From: Bacillus sp. SA1-12
GTDB taxonomy: Bacteria > Bacillota > Bacilli > Bacillales > Bacillaceae
Reading direction: 5' to 3'
Length of the DNA stretch: 64,000 nt
Assembly (NCBI RefSeq): GCF_000981385.1
Contig: NZ_LATZ01000005.1
Coordinates: forward strand, 124,001 to 188,000
Shown piece after piece: positions 1 to 10,000 of this stretch. The notes beneath the pieces were generated by a model. It was given only the letters and a program-made list of their open reading frames with translations, did no database searches and was not told the origin of the DNA. The position numbers were made by a program, and so were the translations under genes. Position 1 is the stretch's first letter, and each line of letters opens with the position of its first letter.

Positions 1-1242
1 ATCTGTCTTGTTTAATTGAATTGGTCTAACAAATCTTATGACAGACAATGAGGCAAAAACAGCCAAGCCTCCTGCTAATAAAAACGCAATTGTATAGGTA
101 CCCGTTACCTCTACTAGATATCCTGTTAATGTCGGCCCAATGATTCCAGCTGTATTAGCTAAGAAGTGCATAAACCCTCCGACAGATCCAACATTATTTT
201 GGTCAACGACATCCTGGACAATCGCCCAATAAATCGAACCAGTCAAATATAAGAAGAACACAGATAAAGCAACTAACGTAACAGCCGACACGGTGGTGGA
301 AACTATTCCTGCAAGCCCGATACAAACTGCGGATAAAAACAGACAGGTAACCAGCACCACTTTACGAGCAAATAAAGCTTTGCCTACTTTTCGATAAACA
401 TTATCTGATACAATTCCGCCTAATGCGAGTCCAACAAAGCCCAATACCCAAGGAATTACTGTAACAACACTCATTTCCTTAATACTTAAGCCGCGGGCAT
501 CGGTTAGATAGCTTGGAAACCACGTTAAGAAGAAAAACAGAATATAGTTATAGGCGAAGAAAGCAAAAGCGGTAAACAGCACCGTTTTTTGTTTTAAATA
601 AAAGGTCAGCGGGATTTTTTCTCCGCTTGCCGCTTTATCTGCCAGCTTGTCAGTCGCTTTTGTATGTTTGCTTTCCTCAGCAGGCTTATCTTTAATGAAT
701 AACCACCAGCCGATGGCCCATACTAATCCAATGACCATAATGATAACGAAAGAGACCTTCCACCCATAATTCAAGGCAATAATCCCAACGATTGGTCCGG
801 CAATTGCTCCTCCTAACGGTGTTCCGCTATTAGCCAGTCCGATCGCACTTGCCCGTTTATCGGCTGGGAACCAGTTATTCACCATTTTATTAATGGTTGC
901 TGATAATGGACCTTCACCCATTCCAAAAAGGACGCGAATAATGATCATACTGACAAAGCTGAATGCCAATGCTACAGCACCGCTGAACAAGGACCAAACG
1001 ATCATCGCAACAAATAGCGTCAGCTTTGCCCCATATCGGTCTGATGCAACTCCTCCGACAAAATTAAAAATGGCATATCCTACAGAGAAGCTGCTAAAAA
1101 TAATCCCTAATTGTGTAGGTGTTAAATGTAAATCCTCCGTAATAAAAGGTGCGGCAATCGAGAGAGCTGATCGGTCTAGATAGTTCACAACCCCAGCCAA
1201 GAAAAGAAAAAGTAATACAGACGTTCTTCCTTTTGAAAACAT
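1..1242 (-). CDS. MFS transporter, sugar-acid (ACS/GudP-ExuT) type, 3' end outside window
   Basis: Major facilitator protein probably importing an anionic sugar acid (hexuronate, glucarate or galactonate) with protons. The first 414 codons are present and open to base 1, so the C-terminus lies outside the window. The N-terminal signature is NYLDRSALSIAAP in helix 1, the typical NY-DR motif of the anion:cation symporter family, followed by alternating hydrophobic helices, an inter-helix loop motif DRYGAK, and a central cytoplasmic linker rich in Lys/Asp/Glu near residues 195-215. The ATG at 1242 has GAGGAGG about 8 nt upstream. A cre-like site and an 18-bp perfect palindrome lie upstream, consistent with catabolite repression and a GntR-family repressor. 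Substrate is inferred from family only. Confidence 0.8.
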   Translation of the reverse strand, partial: MFSKGRTSVLLFLFLAGVVNYLDRSALSIAAPFITEDLHLTPTQLGIIFSSFSVGYAIFNFVGGVASDRYGAKLTLFVAMIVWSLFSGAVALAFSFVSMIIIRVLFGMGEGPLSATINKMVNNWFPADKRASAIGLANSGTPLGGAIAGPIVGIIALNYGWKVSFVIIMVIGLVWAIGWWLFIKDKPAEESKHTKATDKLADKAASGEKIPLTFYLKQKTVLFTAFAFFAYNYILFFFLTWFPSYLTDARGLSIKEMSVVTVIPWVLGFVGLALGGIVSDNVYRKVGKALFARKVVLVTCLFLSAVCIGLAGIVSTTVSAVTLVALSVFFLYLTGSIYWAIVQDVVDQNNVGSVGGFMHFLANTAGIIGPTLTGYLVEVTGTYTIAFLLAGGLAVFASLSVIRFVRPIQLNKTD

Positions 1243-1279
1243 ATCTTTACCTCCTCGAATCATTTGCTTTTTCACATAA

Positions 1280-1294
1280 TTGAAACCGTTTACT
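1280..1294. promoter_or_regulatory. cre-like site (CcpA)
   Basis: TTGAAACCGTTTACT fits the CcpA consensus WTGNAANCGNWNNCW at every fixed position. It lies 37 bp upstream of the MFS start codon, where binding would repress or block transcription under good carbon supply. The AAACGG core also resembles LacI-family operators, so the protein that binds is inferred. Confidence 0.55.
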
Positions 1295-1405
1295 TTTAAT
1301 AATAAAAAAATTTACCCCTGTGAATGTTTTCACCTCTCCATGAAATGTAAGCCTCTTCATTTCTATGTAGTTTAAAAGTGCTTACACACATATTACCACA
1401 CTTCC

Positions 1406-1423
1406 ACACTAGTATACTAGTGT
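1406..1423. promoter_or_regulatory. 18-bp perfect palindrome, candidate GntR-type operator
   Basis: ACACTAGTATACTAGTGT is its own reverse complement over 18 bases. Short palindromes centred on GTATAC are typical operators of FadR/FCD-type GntR repressors, which often control sugar-acid transporters. It sits 164 bp upstream of the MFS start. No regulator gene for it is present in the window, so it may be encoded beyond base 1. Confidence 0.6.
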
Positions 1424-1460
1424 TTTAGTCAAAATTTTTTCCTATTATTGAAATGGAGGA

Positions 1461-1507
1461 GCTGAACCAATGTCTGTTTGGTGTGATGACAGGGGTTCAG
1501 CTTTTTT
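1461..1507 (+). terminator. stem-loop with T-run (member 1 of a GCTGA hairpin family)
   Basis: GCTGAACC (1461-1468) pairs with GGTTCAGC (1494-1501), followed by TTTTTT on the plus strand. No plus-strand gene lies upstream, and on the minus strand the stem is followed by TCCTCC instead of a T-run. It closely resembles the hairpin at 32133. Confidence 0.6.
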
Positions 1508-1523
1508 ATTGAACCACTTCTTA

Positions 1524-2279
1524 TTAAGCAACTGCACCATTTAAAACGCTTTCAATAAAGGTTAACGTTCGATCAATAATGATCTGCTGATCATAATCAA
1601 GGGTGGCAACATGATAACTATTAATTAATTCTACCAGCTGCTTGCTTGGAGAAGAGATGTTCTGGTAGATATCATGAGAATTCGTCGGCGGCACAACATG
1701 ATCCTCCGATGAAACAAAGATTAAAGCAGGACATGTGACAGCAGGAAGCTTTTCTTTTACACCCTCCATTAGCTGTCCAATTTCCCTCAAGGATTGAACA
1801 GGAGTTTTTTCATAAGCTAATTCCGTTATCTCCTTATTTTTAAGGTCAGATCCGATCGCATCCAAAAATCTGGCTTCTGTTTGCTCAAGTTCCGCAAAAT
1901 CCGGAATGTCGATCGCTGCATTGATTGGAATAATCCCTTTAATCTCCGGGTGATGTTCAGCAAGATACAACGTCAGCGTTCCACCCATGGAAAGTCCTGT
2001 GACAAAGATCGTCTCACAGCGCTCCTTTAACCACTGTAACCCCTCTTCCACAGAAGCAATCCAATCGTGATAGGTTGTTGTTTCCATCTCTTCATAATGT
2101 GTCCCATGCCCCTTAAGTCTTGGTCCGCAAACCGTATAGCCTGCCTTTGCATAAGCCTCTCCAAGCGGACGCATGCTTTGAGTGGAGCCTGTGAAGCCAT
2201 GCGAAAGCAAGATCCCGACTTTATTCCCTTCAAAATAAAAAGGCTCTGCCCCTTCTAATATTGGATATGTTCCTGGCAT
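1524..2279 (-). CDS. carboxylesterase, alpha/beta hydrolase (Est30-like)
   Basis: Serine esterase of the small thermostable-carboxylesterase family from Bacillus/Geobacillus, hydrolysing short-chain esters in the cytoplasm. The catalytic Ser lies in GLSMGG, the Asp in SSEDHVVPP and the His in SYHVATLD; the oxyanion-hole motif is LLSHGFTGS near the N-terminus. At about 251 aa it matches the family length. The start is ATG at 2279: GGAGGG at 2286-2291 is correctly spaced for it, whereas the longer TTG start at 2297 would place the ribosome binding site inside the gene. A perfect Spo0A box (TTGTCGAA, 2331-2338) lies about 50 bp upstream. Physiological substrate is unknown. Confidence 0.88.
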   Translation of the reverse strand: MPGTYPILEGAEPFYFEGNKVGILLSHGFTGSTQSMRPLGEAYAKAGYTVCGPRLKGHGTHYEEMETTTYHDWIASVEEGLQWLKERCETIFVTGLSMGGTLTLYLAEHHPEIKGIIPINAAIDIPDFAELEQTEARFLDAIGSDLKNKEITELAYEKTPVQSLREIGQLMEGVKEKLPAVTCPALIFVSSEDHVVPPTNSHDIYQNISSPSKQLVELINSYHVATLDYDQQIIIDRTLTFIESVLNGAVA

Positions 2280-2330
2280 CCTCATCCCTCCAATCAAGTT
2301 TTAAACCCTTCACTTATTGGATTCGCTAGT

Positions 2331-2338
2331 TTGTCGAA
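2331..2338. promoter_or_regulatory. Spo0A box (0A box)
   Basis: TTGTCGAA is an exact match to the 0A-box consensus, in the intergenic region about 52 bp upstream of the esterase start. It suggests control by the sporulation/biofilm response regulator Spo0A. A single 8-mer is weak evidence, so confidence is limited. Confidence 0.4.
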
Positions 2339-2380
2339 AATACCTGCTTTTGGGGGGAAAATGATAAAGGCTGTAAAAAC

Positions 2381-2424
2381 AAAGGAGAAAACATATTCAT
2401 TCTGCATAATATGTTTTCTCCTTT
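2381..2424 (-). terminator. strong intrinsic terminator
   Basis: A 17-bp perfect inverted repeat (2381-2397 with 2408-2424; arm AAAGGAGAAAACATATT) with a 10-nt loop, followed on the minus strand by TGTTTTT. It lies immediately after the stop of the small secreted protein gene. Confidence 0.8.
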
Positions 2425-2426
2425 TC

Positions 2427-2891
2427 TTACCATTTAAACATATTAGTAAGACTGTTCATAAATATTTGCAGAATCGTACCCTTGGTATCTGCATTTTTTT
2501 CCTGATCGGCAGCCACTTTATCTTTCCCTTTTTCTTCATTCTTTTTATTAACGACTAAATATTCCTCCTGATCCTGTAAGGAGTTTGTCCCAGCAATGAT
2601 GGTATAGGTTCCATTTGGTACTAGTTGTTTATCATTAGGTATCCCAATTGAAGTTGAGAATGTACCTTCCTTTACAGGCAATACATCGAGATAAAAAACA
2701 GTTTGATTTGGACTTACTATTTTAATGGTTACATTGTCAATACCGCTTGCTGTTCCTGAAACCTTTATTTCATCCCCATGTTGAACTTTATCTGCATTTA
2801 CATCTACCGTCATTTCTACAGCAAATGCATTCGATGGAAGCAACGCAATGATGATGATCATGGTTAGAACATTTAGTAGATATGTTTTCAC
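2427..2891 (-). CDS. small secreted protein with Ig-like fold, function unknown
   Basis: About 154 aa. A signal peptide (hydrophobic run ending ALLPSNAFA, cleavage before VEM) is followed by one probable beta-sandwich domain of about 85 residues (TVDVNADKVQHGDEIKVSG onward, NGTYTIIAGT near its end), then a charged Lys/Glu-rich linker and a short hydrophobic tail ending NMFKW. I do not recognise the family. The domain resembles bacterial Ig-like/extracellular adhesion modules, so a cell-surface role is inferred. The start is GTG at 2891, because GGTGAGGG sits about 7 nt before it and inside the longer ATG reading at 2915. The gene ends at a strong terminator and its upstream DNA carries a degraded interspersed repeat. 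Confidence 0.65.
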   Translation of the reverse strand: MKTYLLNVLTMIIIIALLPSNAFAVEMTVDVNADKVQHGDEIKVSGTASGIDNVTIKIVSPNQTVFYLDVLPVKEGTFSTSIGIPNDKQLVPNGTYTIIAGTNSLQDQEEYLVVNKKNEEKGKDKVAADQEKNADTKGTILQIFMNSLTNMFKW

Positions 2892-3002
2892 AATTTTACC
2901 CTCACCTTTCATCATGATTGGGAAGTCCGTTTTGAAATCCTCCGATAAAACGGAGCTTAAAGATTACACCGTCCTAAGATGTAAGGAAACTTTTTGCTAT
3001 TT

Positions 3003-3108
3003 ACCAAGTAGTGCAGAGGGCGATGAGTCTCCTCAGCGTAAACGCCTGCATAAGTCTCATCTGTCCCGCTGCTCTAAACAGGAGTCTTGCAACCATCTCC
3101 TATCAACC
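3003..3108. repeat. degenerate Bacillus interspersed repeat with long imperfect hairpin
   Basis: Read on the minus strand this contains GACTCCTG, GAGCAGCGGGACAG, TGAGAC and GCAGGCG, then CGCTGAGGAGACTCA and CGCCC, in the order I recall from a recurrent intergenic repeat of Bacillus genomes. The arms 3012-3026 and 3056-3072 form a long imperfect hairpin with GCG/CGC at the tip around TTTA. Identification is from memory of the repeat, not from a search. Confidence 0.55.
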
Positions 3109-3165
3109 TTAAACCAGTTTCCTCAAAGAACTTATTAAAAAACAAGAATCTTTTAGTATAGCGCC

Positions 3166-6100
3166 TTATTTTAGTTCCAATGGTTTCGTTAACCATAATG
3201 AATCATTGACGTTGCCATTAAATTGATCCACAAGATACACTTTTACTTTGTAGTGTTTTCCGCTGACATTGAATAGTTGTGAAACTTGGAAGTTTCCATT
3301 TTGGATTGGTACAGCATTCGTTAGGAATGGTTTATTCCCTTCTAATAATTGAAAAACAACGACAGCAGATCCTTTATAGTTTCCAGTTAATGAACCGGTC
3401 ATATCCACTTTCAGGTTCCCCTCCCAATTGATCTTCCCATCCAACTCGTAGACATTCCAAAGCTTGTTGTACGTATAGGCTTTATTTGAAATAAGCACGT
3501 TTCCTGCCGGGCGATTCTCACTCTCGTCTGCCTTCACTCTTACCTGAACGTCTCCTTTAGCGTATTGTTCAGCTCCTACAGTCTGCGGATTTGCGGTTAC
3601 CGGAAGCCAGTTTTCTCCGGCATCTGTACTGTATTCATAGTCCGATGCTTTTGTAAATCCTGGAACAAACGTCCATCCGAATGTATTTGCTTTATCATTT
3701 ACAACAGGCTTTGTAGGAGCATCAGGAACTTTCAGCTTTTGCACTCCTTCAAGACTTAATTCGAATGCAGTATCCGAACTGGTTCCATTAATTTGATGAA
3801 CCTCTGCAGTCAAGACATTTTTCCCTTCAACGAGATATTTTGGATCAATATAAAATGTTAGTCGATCCCTTTCTGCTCCAACAGTTTCAGCAGCATAGGT
3901 CTCATAGTTGATTTCTCCATCAGGCATGTTGCTGCGAATAATTTCATGGCCATTTAAATAAACGACTGCTCCATCATCTCGAATTAGGCTTGCCATTAGA
4001 CCCACTATCTCTTTTGCATCTGTGACTTCAAATTCCTTACGGAAGTATGCGGCTGGATATTTATTGTTTGCATCCGGTCCATAGCTTACCGTTGTATTTA
4101 CACCATCGCCGCCGTAACCTAGCATCGCTTTTCCTGAATTCCATTCATTATCATCAAATTCCAGGCTTGTCCAATCTTTTCCAGGATGCGCCCCTTTATC
4201 GAAGTACTTCCATGCAGATTGTTCCGTAATAAGCTCTTTGTGATCGACCAGTTTTTCAACCTCTTCTGTGAAATCCGTTACTGGCGGAGCTTTACTTGGA
4301 TCAGCACCCCACTCTTTGTTCGGAGTTGAGCCCATTTGAAGTTCAAGTTTACCGCCTTTCATTATATCTTCATAGCTAATCCATGCTTGATCGAAGGTTT
4401 CTTTATTCAGATTCGCCTCTTGTATATAGCGATTTTCACTTGATACATCATTAGCCTTAATCGTAAACGACTTGCCATTATCAAGATGCAGTGTCATTTC
4501 AGAGAAGATAGGCGAGCCGATTGTGTAGTAAGGGTCTCCTGGATTTCCTGGGAATAATCCCATTGCACTAAACACGAACCACGAAGACATTCCGCCGGCA
4601 TCATCATCCATTGAAGGCAAATACCCTTCCGGATCCGCGCGGTATACACGTGATGTAATTGGGTAAGCATATAATCCATGGTTATGATATTTTTGTGTAA
4701 CTACTTCTGTTGTGTATTCTCTTGCATATTTTTGGGTTAAATAAGGCTTGCCGAGATAATTAAACAAAAACGGTGCTTGAATATCCGGTTCGTTTATCGC
4801 CATATATTCATCAATTTCAAAGAAATACTCTAAGTCATTTGCTAATTCTTCAGAGCTTCCGCGGAGATTGGCCAGACCTTTGATATCATGCGGAACAAAC
4901 CATCGGTAATGCCACAGGTTTCCTTGGTAAGCAAATTCATTGATGTTTGAAACACTTGCCACTCGTTTTCCTTCAGGTGTAAAAAATCCGCGCTCATTTT
5001 GTTGGTCGTCCCGCTGTGTCGGATTCCAGAGATGCTGATAAGACAAAGCCATTTCCCGGTATTTCTCATAGGTTGCCTTGTCTCCAATGAGAGAGGCCAG
5101 CTTCATCGGGTAATAGGCACTGTATGCTTTCTCCAGTTTTCCTGAAACCCCTGTATCAGCATAATGATTTGTATCAATCGCCATTCCTTGAAGCGCGGTA
5201 AACGCATCAAAATCATCAAATCCTTTTGTATAAGCATCGAGGATGACGGCGCCGTTAAATTCATTCCTTACAGTTGGACTCGGCCAGTACCCTTGTCCCC
5301 ACTGAACATATGAACCTCTTGTCTTATAGATATCGACCATGGATTTAACCATATTTTCATAGTTCTTAGGTGTTAGAATTGAAAACAATGAATATTTTCT
5401 AAAATCATCCCATGTCGCCCAACCTGAGTAATACTCAAAATCATCACCAAGTTCAGAGGCCTTGCGGATTGTATTTTCATCCCTCGCTGCCCGGAACTCC
5501 CCATTAGAACTTGTTACATTATTTGGGAGAAGGTAGGCGTGATACAGCTGAGTATAGAATATAGTCTTGTTTTCCTCATTGTCATCGGTGATTTCCACTT
5601 TGCCGAGCAGCTCGCTCCAAAGGTTTCTCGCCTTCTTTTGCTGCTTTGCAAAATTCCAATCCGCAACATCATGATCACGTTCGAATTTTGCCTGTTGGAC
5701 GCTAATCGTAGAGAGACCGACCTTCGCTTGAATCACTTTATTGTCTTTCGTATTAAAATTAACCCATACCCCGGTGTTTGGGCCGGTGCGTTCAGCTTCA
5801 GTGCTTACCTCGTCCCCTTTCCAAGAGGAATAAGAGTCAAAGTCATGATCAAACTGAATGGAATAATACATCTTGTAATATCCATGTCCGCATACATTTT
5901 TCGCTTGAAACATCCCTGAGATTTCGTTGTTGTTCTCTACCTTCAGATTTGCATCGATCATGCCTGCATAGGAGTTAGAAAGATCAACGAGTATAGATCC
6001 ATCCTGTTCAGATGCTGGGAATGTGTAACGATGGAAGCCAACATTATCAGATGCTGTCAGTTCAGCTTGAATGCCTGATGCAAGATTCACAGAATAGTAG

Positions 6101-6978
6101 CCAGGAGATGCTTTCTCGCTTTTTTTATCGTATTTCTGCTTATATTCGTTGCTTTTATTCGTAAAAGAACCTGTTTGAGGCATGATTAAAACATTTCCGC
6201 CAGCACCGCTGCATCCCGCACCGCTGAAGCGAAGATGTGAGAACCCCTTCAAATGTTTATCCTGATAGTAGTAGCCGCTAAAGGCTCCTCCGTCAGAATC
6301 GGGTCCCAATGCAACGAGACCAAACGGCGTTTTCGGCCCTGGATTTGTTTGGCCATTGTCGCCTAATGTGTTGATGAACGGATCCACATAATCCACCGGT
6401 TCTTTATTAACCTCTGGATATGCAGGTGTTTGATCCACCTCTGTTCCATACAATTCAAACTCGTAAATCCGTGCGATCGAATCTTGAGTTGACGCTTTAT
6501 CAAGATACAACCTAACATAACGAGCTGTGAACACAGGGACATATCTGTCAACAATCGTTTGGATATTATCTGTTACGACATCGATATCTTCCCAGGTCTT
6601 TCCGTCCTTACTCATCTGCAGACGAAATGAGTGGGTGTTCCAGAACGGACAATTTTTTGATTCCCCAATACATGCATTTTGTACAATCCATTGGTTAATG
6701 TTATATTCTTTACCTAAGTCCAATTCTAACCATCGTTTAGTAGCACCGGAATTGTCGCACCATTTCGTTTCCGTGCTGCCATCGACTGCAAAAGCTGGTT
6801 TTTCCCTTTCATTACATTGACCGCTGGCTGTTGCCTTTGCATTCAAAGCCACATTTGTCGTCTTTGTATCCTGCGAAGGAGCGTTAGTCATCGCCGAAAC
6901 GAAATTTAACGGTATGGGCCCAAACGTTGTCAACAGAATGAGTACGATCAACATCATGGATAAAAGCTTTTTTCCCAT
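3166..6978 (-). CDS. secreted GH92 alpha-mannosidase with F5/8C domain; catalytic-acid Glu replaced by Gln
   Basis: Exported exo-acting mannosidase of about 1270 aa. In order: signal peptide (ending LNFVSA), F5/8 type C carbohydrate-binding domain (about residues 40-180), GH92 N-terminal beta-sandwich (VDYVDPFINT, about 200-430), GH92 (alpha/alpha)6 catalytic domain (about 430-930, with GWATWDDFRKY and DDDAGGMSSWFVFSAMGLFP), a jelly-roll module (about 955-1105) and a C-terminal module shared with the upstream phosphatase. The motif normally containing the catalytic acid (EGN.W.Y..PHD) reads AYQGNLWHYRWFVPHD, with Gln encoded at 4924-4926. From the family literature, Gln here characterises enzymes cleaving mannose-1-phosphate diesters. 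The start is ATG 6978 (GGGAGGC 9 nt upstream); it is second in the phosphatase operon. Substrate is inferred. Confidence 0.88.
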   Translation of the reverse strand: MGKKLLSMMLIVLILLTTFGPIPLNFVSAMTNAPSQDTKTTNVALNAKATASGQCNEREKPAFAVDGSTETKWCDNSGATKRWLELDLGKEYNINQWIVQNACIGESKNCPFWNTHSFRLQMSKDGKTWEDIDVVTDNIQTIVDRYVPVFTARYVRLYLDKASTQDSIARIYEFELYGTEVDQTPAYPEVNKEPVDYVDPFINTLGDNGQTNPGPKTPFGLVALGPDSDGGAFSGYYYQDKHLKGFSHLRFSGAGCSGAGGNVLIMPQTGSFTNKSNEYKQKYDKKSEKASPGYYSVNLASGIQAELTASDNVGFHRYTFPASEQDGSILVDLSNSYAGMIDANLKVENNNEISGMFQAKNVCGHGYYKMYYSIQFDHDFDSYSSWKGDEVSTEAERTGPNTGVWVNFNTKDNKVIQAKVGLSTISVQQAKFERDHDVADWNFAKQQKKARNLWSELLGKVEITDDNEENKTIFYTQLYHAYLLPNNVTSSNGEFRAARDENTIRKASELGDDFEYYSGWATWDDFRKYSLFSILTPKNYENMVKSMVDIYKTRGSYVQWGQGYWPSPTVRNEFNGAVILDAYTKGFDDFDAFTALQGMAIDTNHYADTGVSGKLEKAYSAYYPMKLASLIGDKATYEKYREMALSYQHLWNPTQRDDQQNERGFFTPEGKRVASVSNINEFAYQGNLWHYRWFVPHDIKGLANLRGSSEELANDLEYFFEIDEYMAINEPDIQAPFLFNYLGKPYLTQKYAREYTTEVVTQKYHNHGLYAYPITSRVYRADPEGYLPSMDDDAGGMSSWFVFSAMGLFPGNPGDPYYTIGSPIFSEMTLHLDNGKSFTIKANDVSSENRYIQEANLNKETFDQAWISYEDIMKGGKLELQMGSTPNKEWGADPSKAPPVTDFTEEVEKLVDHKELITEQSAWKYFDKGAHPGKDWTSLEFDDNEWNSGKAMLGYGGDGVNTTVSYGPDANNKYPAAYFRKEFEVTDAKEIVGLMASLIRDDGAVVYLNGHEIIRSNMPDGEINYETYAAETVGAERDRLTFYIDPKYLVEGKNVLTAEVHQINGTSSDTAFELSLEGVQKLKVPDAPTKPVVNDKANTFGWTFVPGFTKASDYEYSTDAGENWLPVTANPQTVGAEQYAKGDVQVRVKADESENRPAGNVLISNKAYTYNKLWNVYELDGKINWEGNLKVDMTGSLTGNYKGSAVVVFQLLEGNKPFLTNAVPIQNGNFQVSQLFNVSGKHYKVKVYLVDQFNGNVNDSLWLTKPLELK

Positions 6979-7029
6979 GGATATACTGCCTCCCAATCTG
7001 GTTAATGATGAATTTATTGTTCTAATCCT

Positions 7030-10000
7030 TTACTTAAGCACGAGTGGTTCTGCCAAATGGATCGGAATATCAAGATCATTATTGAAGGTATTAAACACAA
7101 ATACTTTCACCTTGTATTCAGATCCTTTTACATGAAAATACTGGGTGATATCCATTGTATTTTGATGAATAGGAACCGCATTCATCATCATTGGAGTGTT
7201 GCCCTTAAACAATTCGAATACGACATAAGCAGCATCACTATAAGCAGCTTGCCTAGCAACCTTCACATTCACCGCTAACTGTTTGCCTCTAGTTAAGGTG
7301 CCCTCTACAGAAAATGTTTCGTGAAGATTGTTTTCAGTAAATGCCTTATTCGATTTTAATGGTACACCCGCAGGGATGACTTCATCGGCCTTAACGCGAA
7401 CTTGTACGTCGCCAACTGGGAAGTTGCCATTCTCGATCGGCTGCGGATTTGCCGTTACCGATTCCCATGTTTCTCCGCCATTGATACTATATTCATAGTT
7501 TGCAGGTTCTTCGTATCCAGGGACATTTTCCCATCCAAATGTATTCAACCCGTCATCAACCGACGGATTCGTTGGGGCAATTGGTTTAATAGATTCTGTG
7601 TTAACCATACGAGGAGCTGAATTATCACGCTCATCTACCGATTTCACTACAAATTCATAGGTTTGATTGGCGCTGACATTCTTTACCGTATACTGATAGG
7701 TTTTCTTATCTGCTTCAACAGGAACATAGACACTCCAGTTTGTTCCTAAACGTCCATTTTTCTCAATAATCCGGAACCCTCTGGTAAGATCTTTATCCTC
7801 ATTTTCTTGTGGTTTACTCCAAGAAAGAACGATATGGCCGTTTCCATCTTTACCTGCCGTTAATTCTTCCACCGGCTCAGGTTTGCTGTCATCTCTGATA
7901 ATTGTATAAGTGTCAAACGCCTTTTCTTCTCCTATTCTGTAAGAATCAATCGTTAAGCTGTTTTCAGTAATCTGGATCCCAGAATAAATCGGCTTTCGCG
8001 GCTGTTCAAACGCCGCTGCGAAGTATTTATTGACACTATTATTAATATCGTAATACTTGTTACCCGCAGAGTTATTGATCATATATAATGTTCCGTCCGG
8101 ATTGATGACATTCCCCTCTTCATCTGTCGTGATATTGGTTACCGGTCTGTCTCCATACATTTGATATGATCTCATGAAGGCGTGGTCATGACCTTGCAAA
8201 ACGACATCAATTCCTAGCTCATCAAAAACAGGGTACAGCATGTCTCTCAATTCCATAATGTCTTGGTCCTTTGCATGTCCAGCAACTGAATAGATCGCTT
8301 TATGGAAGCCGACAATCTTCCACTTCTTATCGGTTTCTGCTACTTCCCTCTTTAACCATTCAATTTGCTGCTTAAAGGATTCCCTTTGACGATCATCCCA
8401 TCCCATATCCATCGTATTGAGGATCATGACATGTGCATCTCCGTAATCATACGAATACACACTTCCAGGTGGTAAAGGATCTTCAATCGAATCATTTGGA
8501 TAGTGGAAATGATGATAGTAGTTATCATTATAAGGTCCTTCATGGTTCCCTACCGCTGTCATCAACGGAAGATTCATTAACATTTTTTGAGGCTGTCCAA
8601 AGTAATCCAGCCACTGACTTTCGAGTGCTCCAGCATCGACCATATCTCCGGTCATAACCAGGAACTTAGCATTTGGAAATTTCCCAAGACCTTGCTGCAG
8701 TGTGTTTGCCCAAGTGGCATAGTCTTGTGTACTAGCACCTTGAGAATCTGTCATATAGAGAAACTCATACTCTTTTTCATTTTCTCCTTCGGTCGGAAAG
8801 GTCCCAACATCACTCCAGTTGTCTTCACTTCCTACTCGATATTTATACTCAGTTCCTGGGGTAAGTCCAGAGGCGAGTACTTTATGACTAATGAAGGAGC
8901 CATTCGTTTCATTCGTAACCTTTAAATCTAAGGTTTGAGAATTCCCCTCAAAACGTTTCACTTCATTTGAGTTGAAATCTTGATCAGCAGGTACAATTTC
9001 TACGATGCTGTCTTTTATTGTCTCAGGTGCCCTTGCTGGTACTTCATAGCTTGTATACCAGGCAAACGCCCGATTCGTTTTTGGACTTCCAAAAAAGGAC
9101 ATCGCAATCGCAATTGGTGAATAGTCAACGAATTCCGACTGATTTGTTAATGTATAGCTAAAGCTTTCAATCGCAACACCATCTTCGCCTTGAAGAGTAC
9201 TTTTCCCATCATATGTAGCCTTAACATCCTCTGTCGGTCCAATCTTTTGATCTAGCTTTATAAGCAGAACTGTAGAGTCATCAGGATCTACCTCAACCGA
9301 CTTAATGGAAGGTGTACCATTTCCTGTTTCTACCTTTAAGTGCTCTGTCAGATCTGCTGGAAGAGCACCAAATGTTCTTGGGAATGTTAGCTCAACTTGA
9401 TCTCCTTCAGCCGTAAGGGTTCCTTTGACTGGTCCGCTATAATCTGAAGGAAGGGTAAAGGCTGTTTCTGGAACAATCTCTTTTTCCACGCTTGGACTCG
9501 ACCAGCGCAGGTAAAGATTCGAACCACCAAAATCCTCAAAGTATTCAACTTTGAAATCGTATTTCTTTCCTGCCTCTAGAGAAACTGGAGAGCTTGTTTG
9601 CTCTTTATCCCAATCATTCACCCAATGATCAATAACCAATTTGCCGTCTATCCATAAACGGAAGCCGTTATCACCAATCATGTAGAACGTATAGTCTTCC
9701 GAATGCTCGGCTTCAATTTGTCCCGTCCAGACGATGTTGGCGTCATCTGATCGTCCAACACGCTCCTGTAAGATTAGATCTAAATTACTAAAGTTGATAT
9801 TGGGGTCAATAACAGTTGTTTTTAAATCCACAGAATCAAAATGACCATCACCTGTATTCGTGTAATACTCTGCTTTTAACCCCTTTGGAAGCCCTACTGA
9901 AGAAAGGTTTCCCCCACTTTCGTTTTGGATATTTTCATTCGTTATCTGTTGCGCAAAGCCGGTATAATAGACATTACCTACTAGCATAAGGACGATAAGA

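Noticed and set aside
893..1183. Plus-strand 96-codon ORF inside the MFS gene
   Set aside because: Exact antisense shadow of a well supported transporter frame.
2990..3110. Structured sequence considered as a c-di-GMP or other riboswitch
   Set aside because: Lacks the conserved GEMM core and matches instead the block order of a known Bacillus interspersed repeat.
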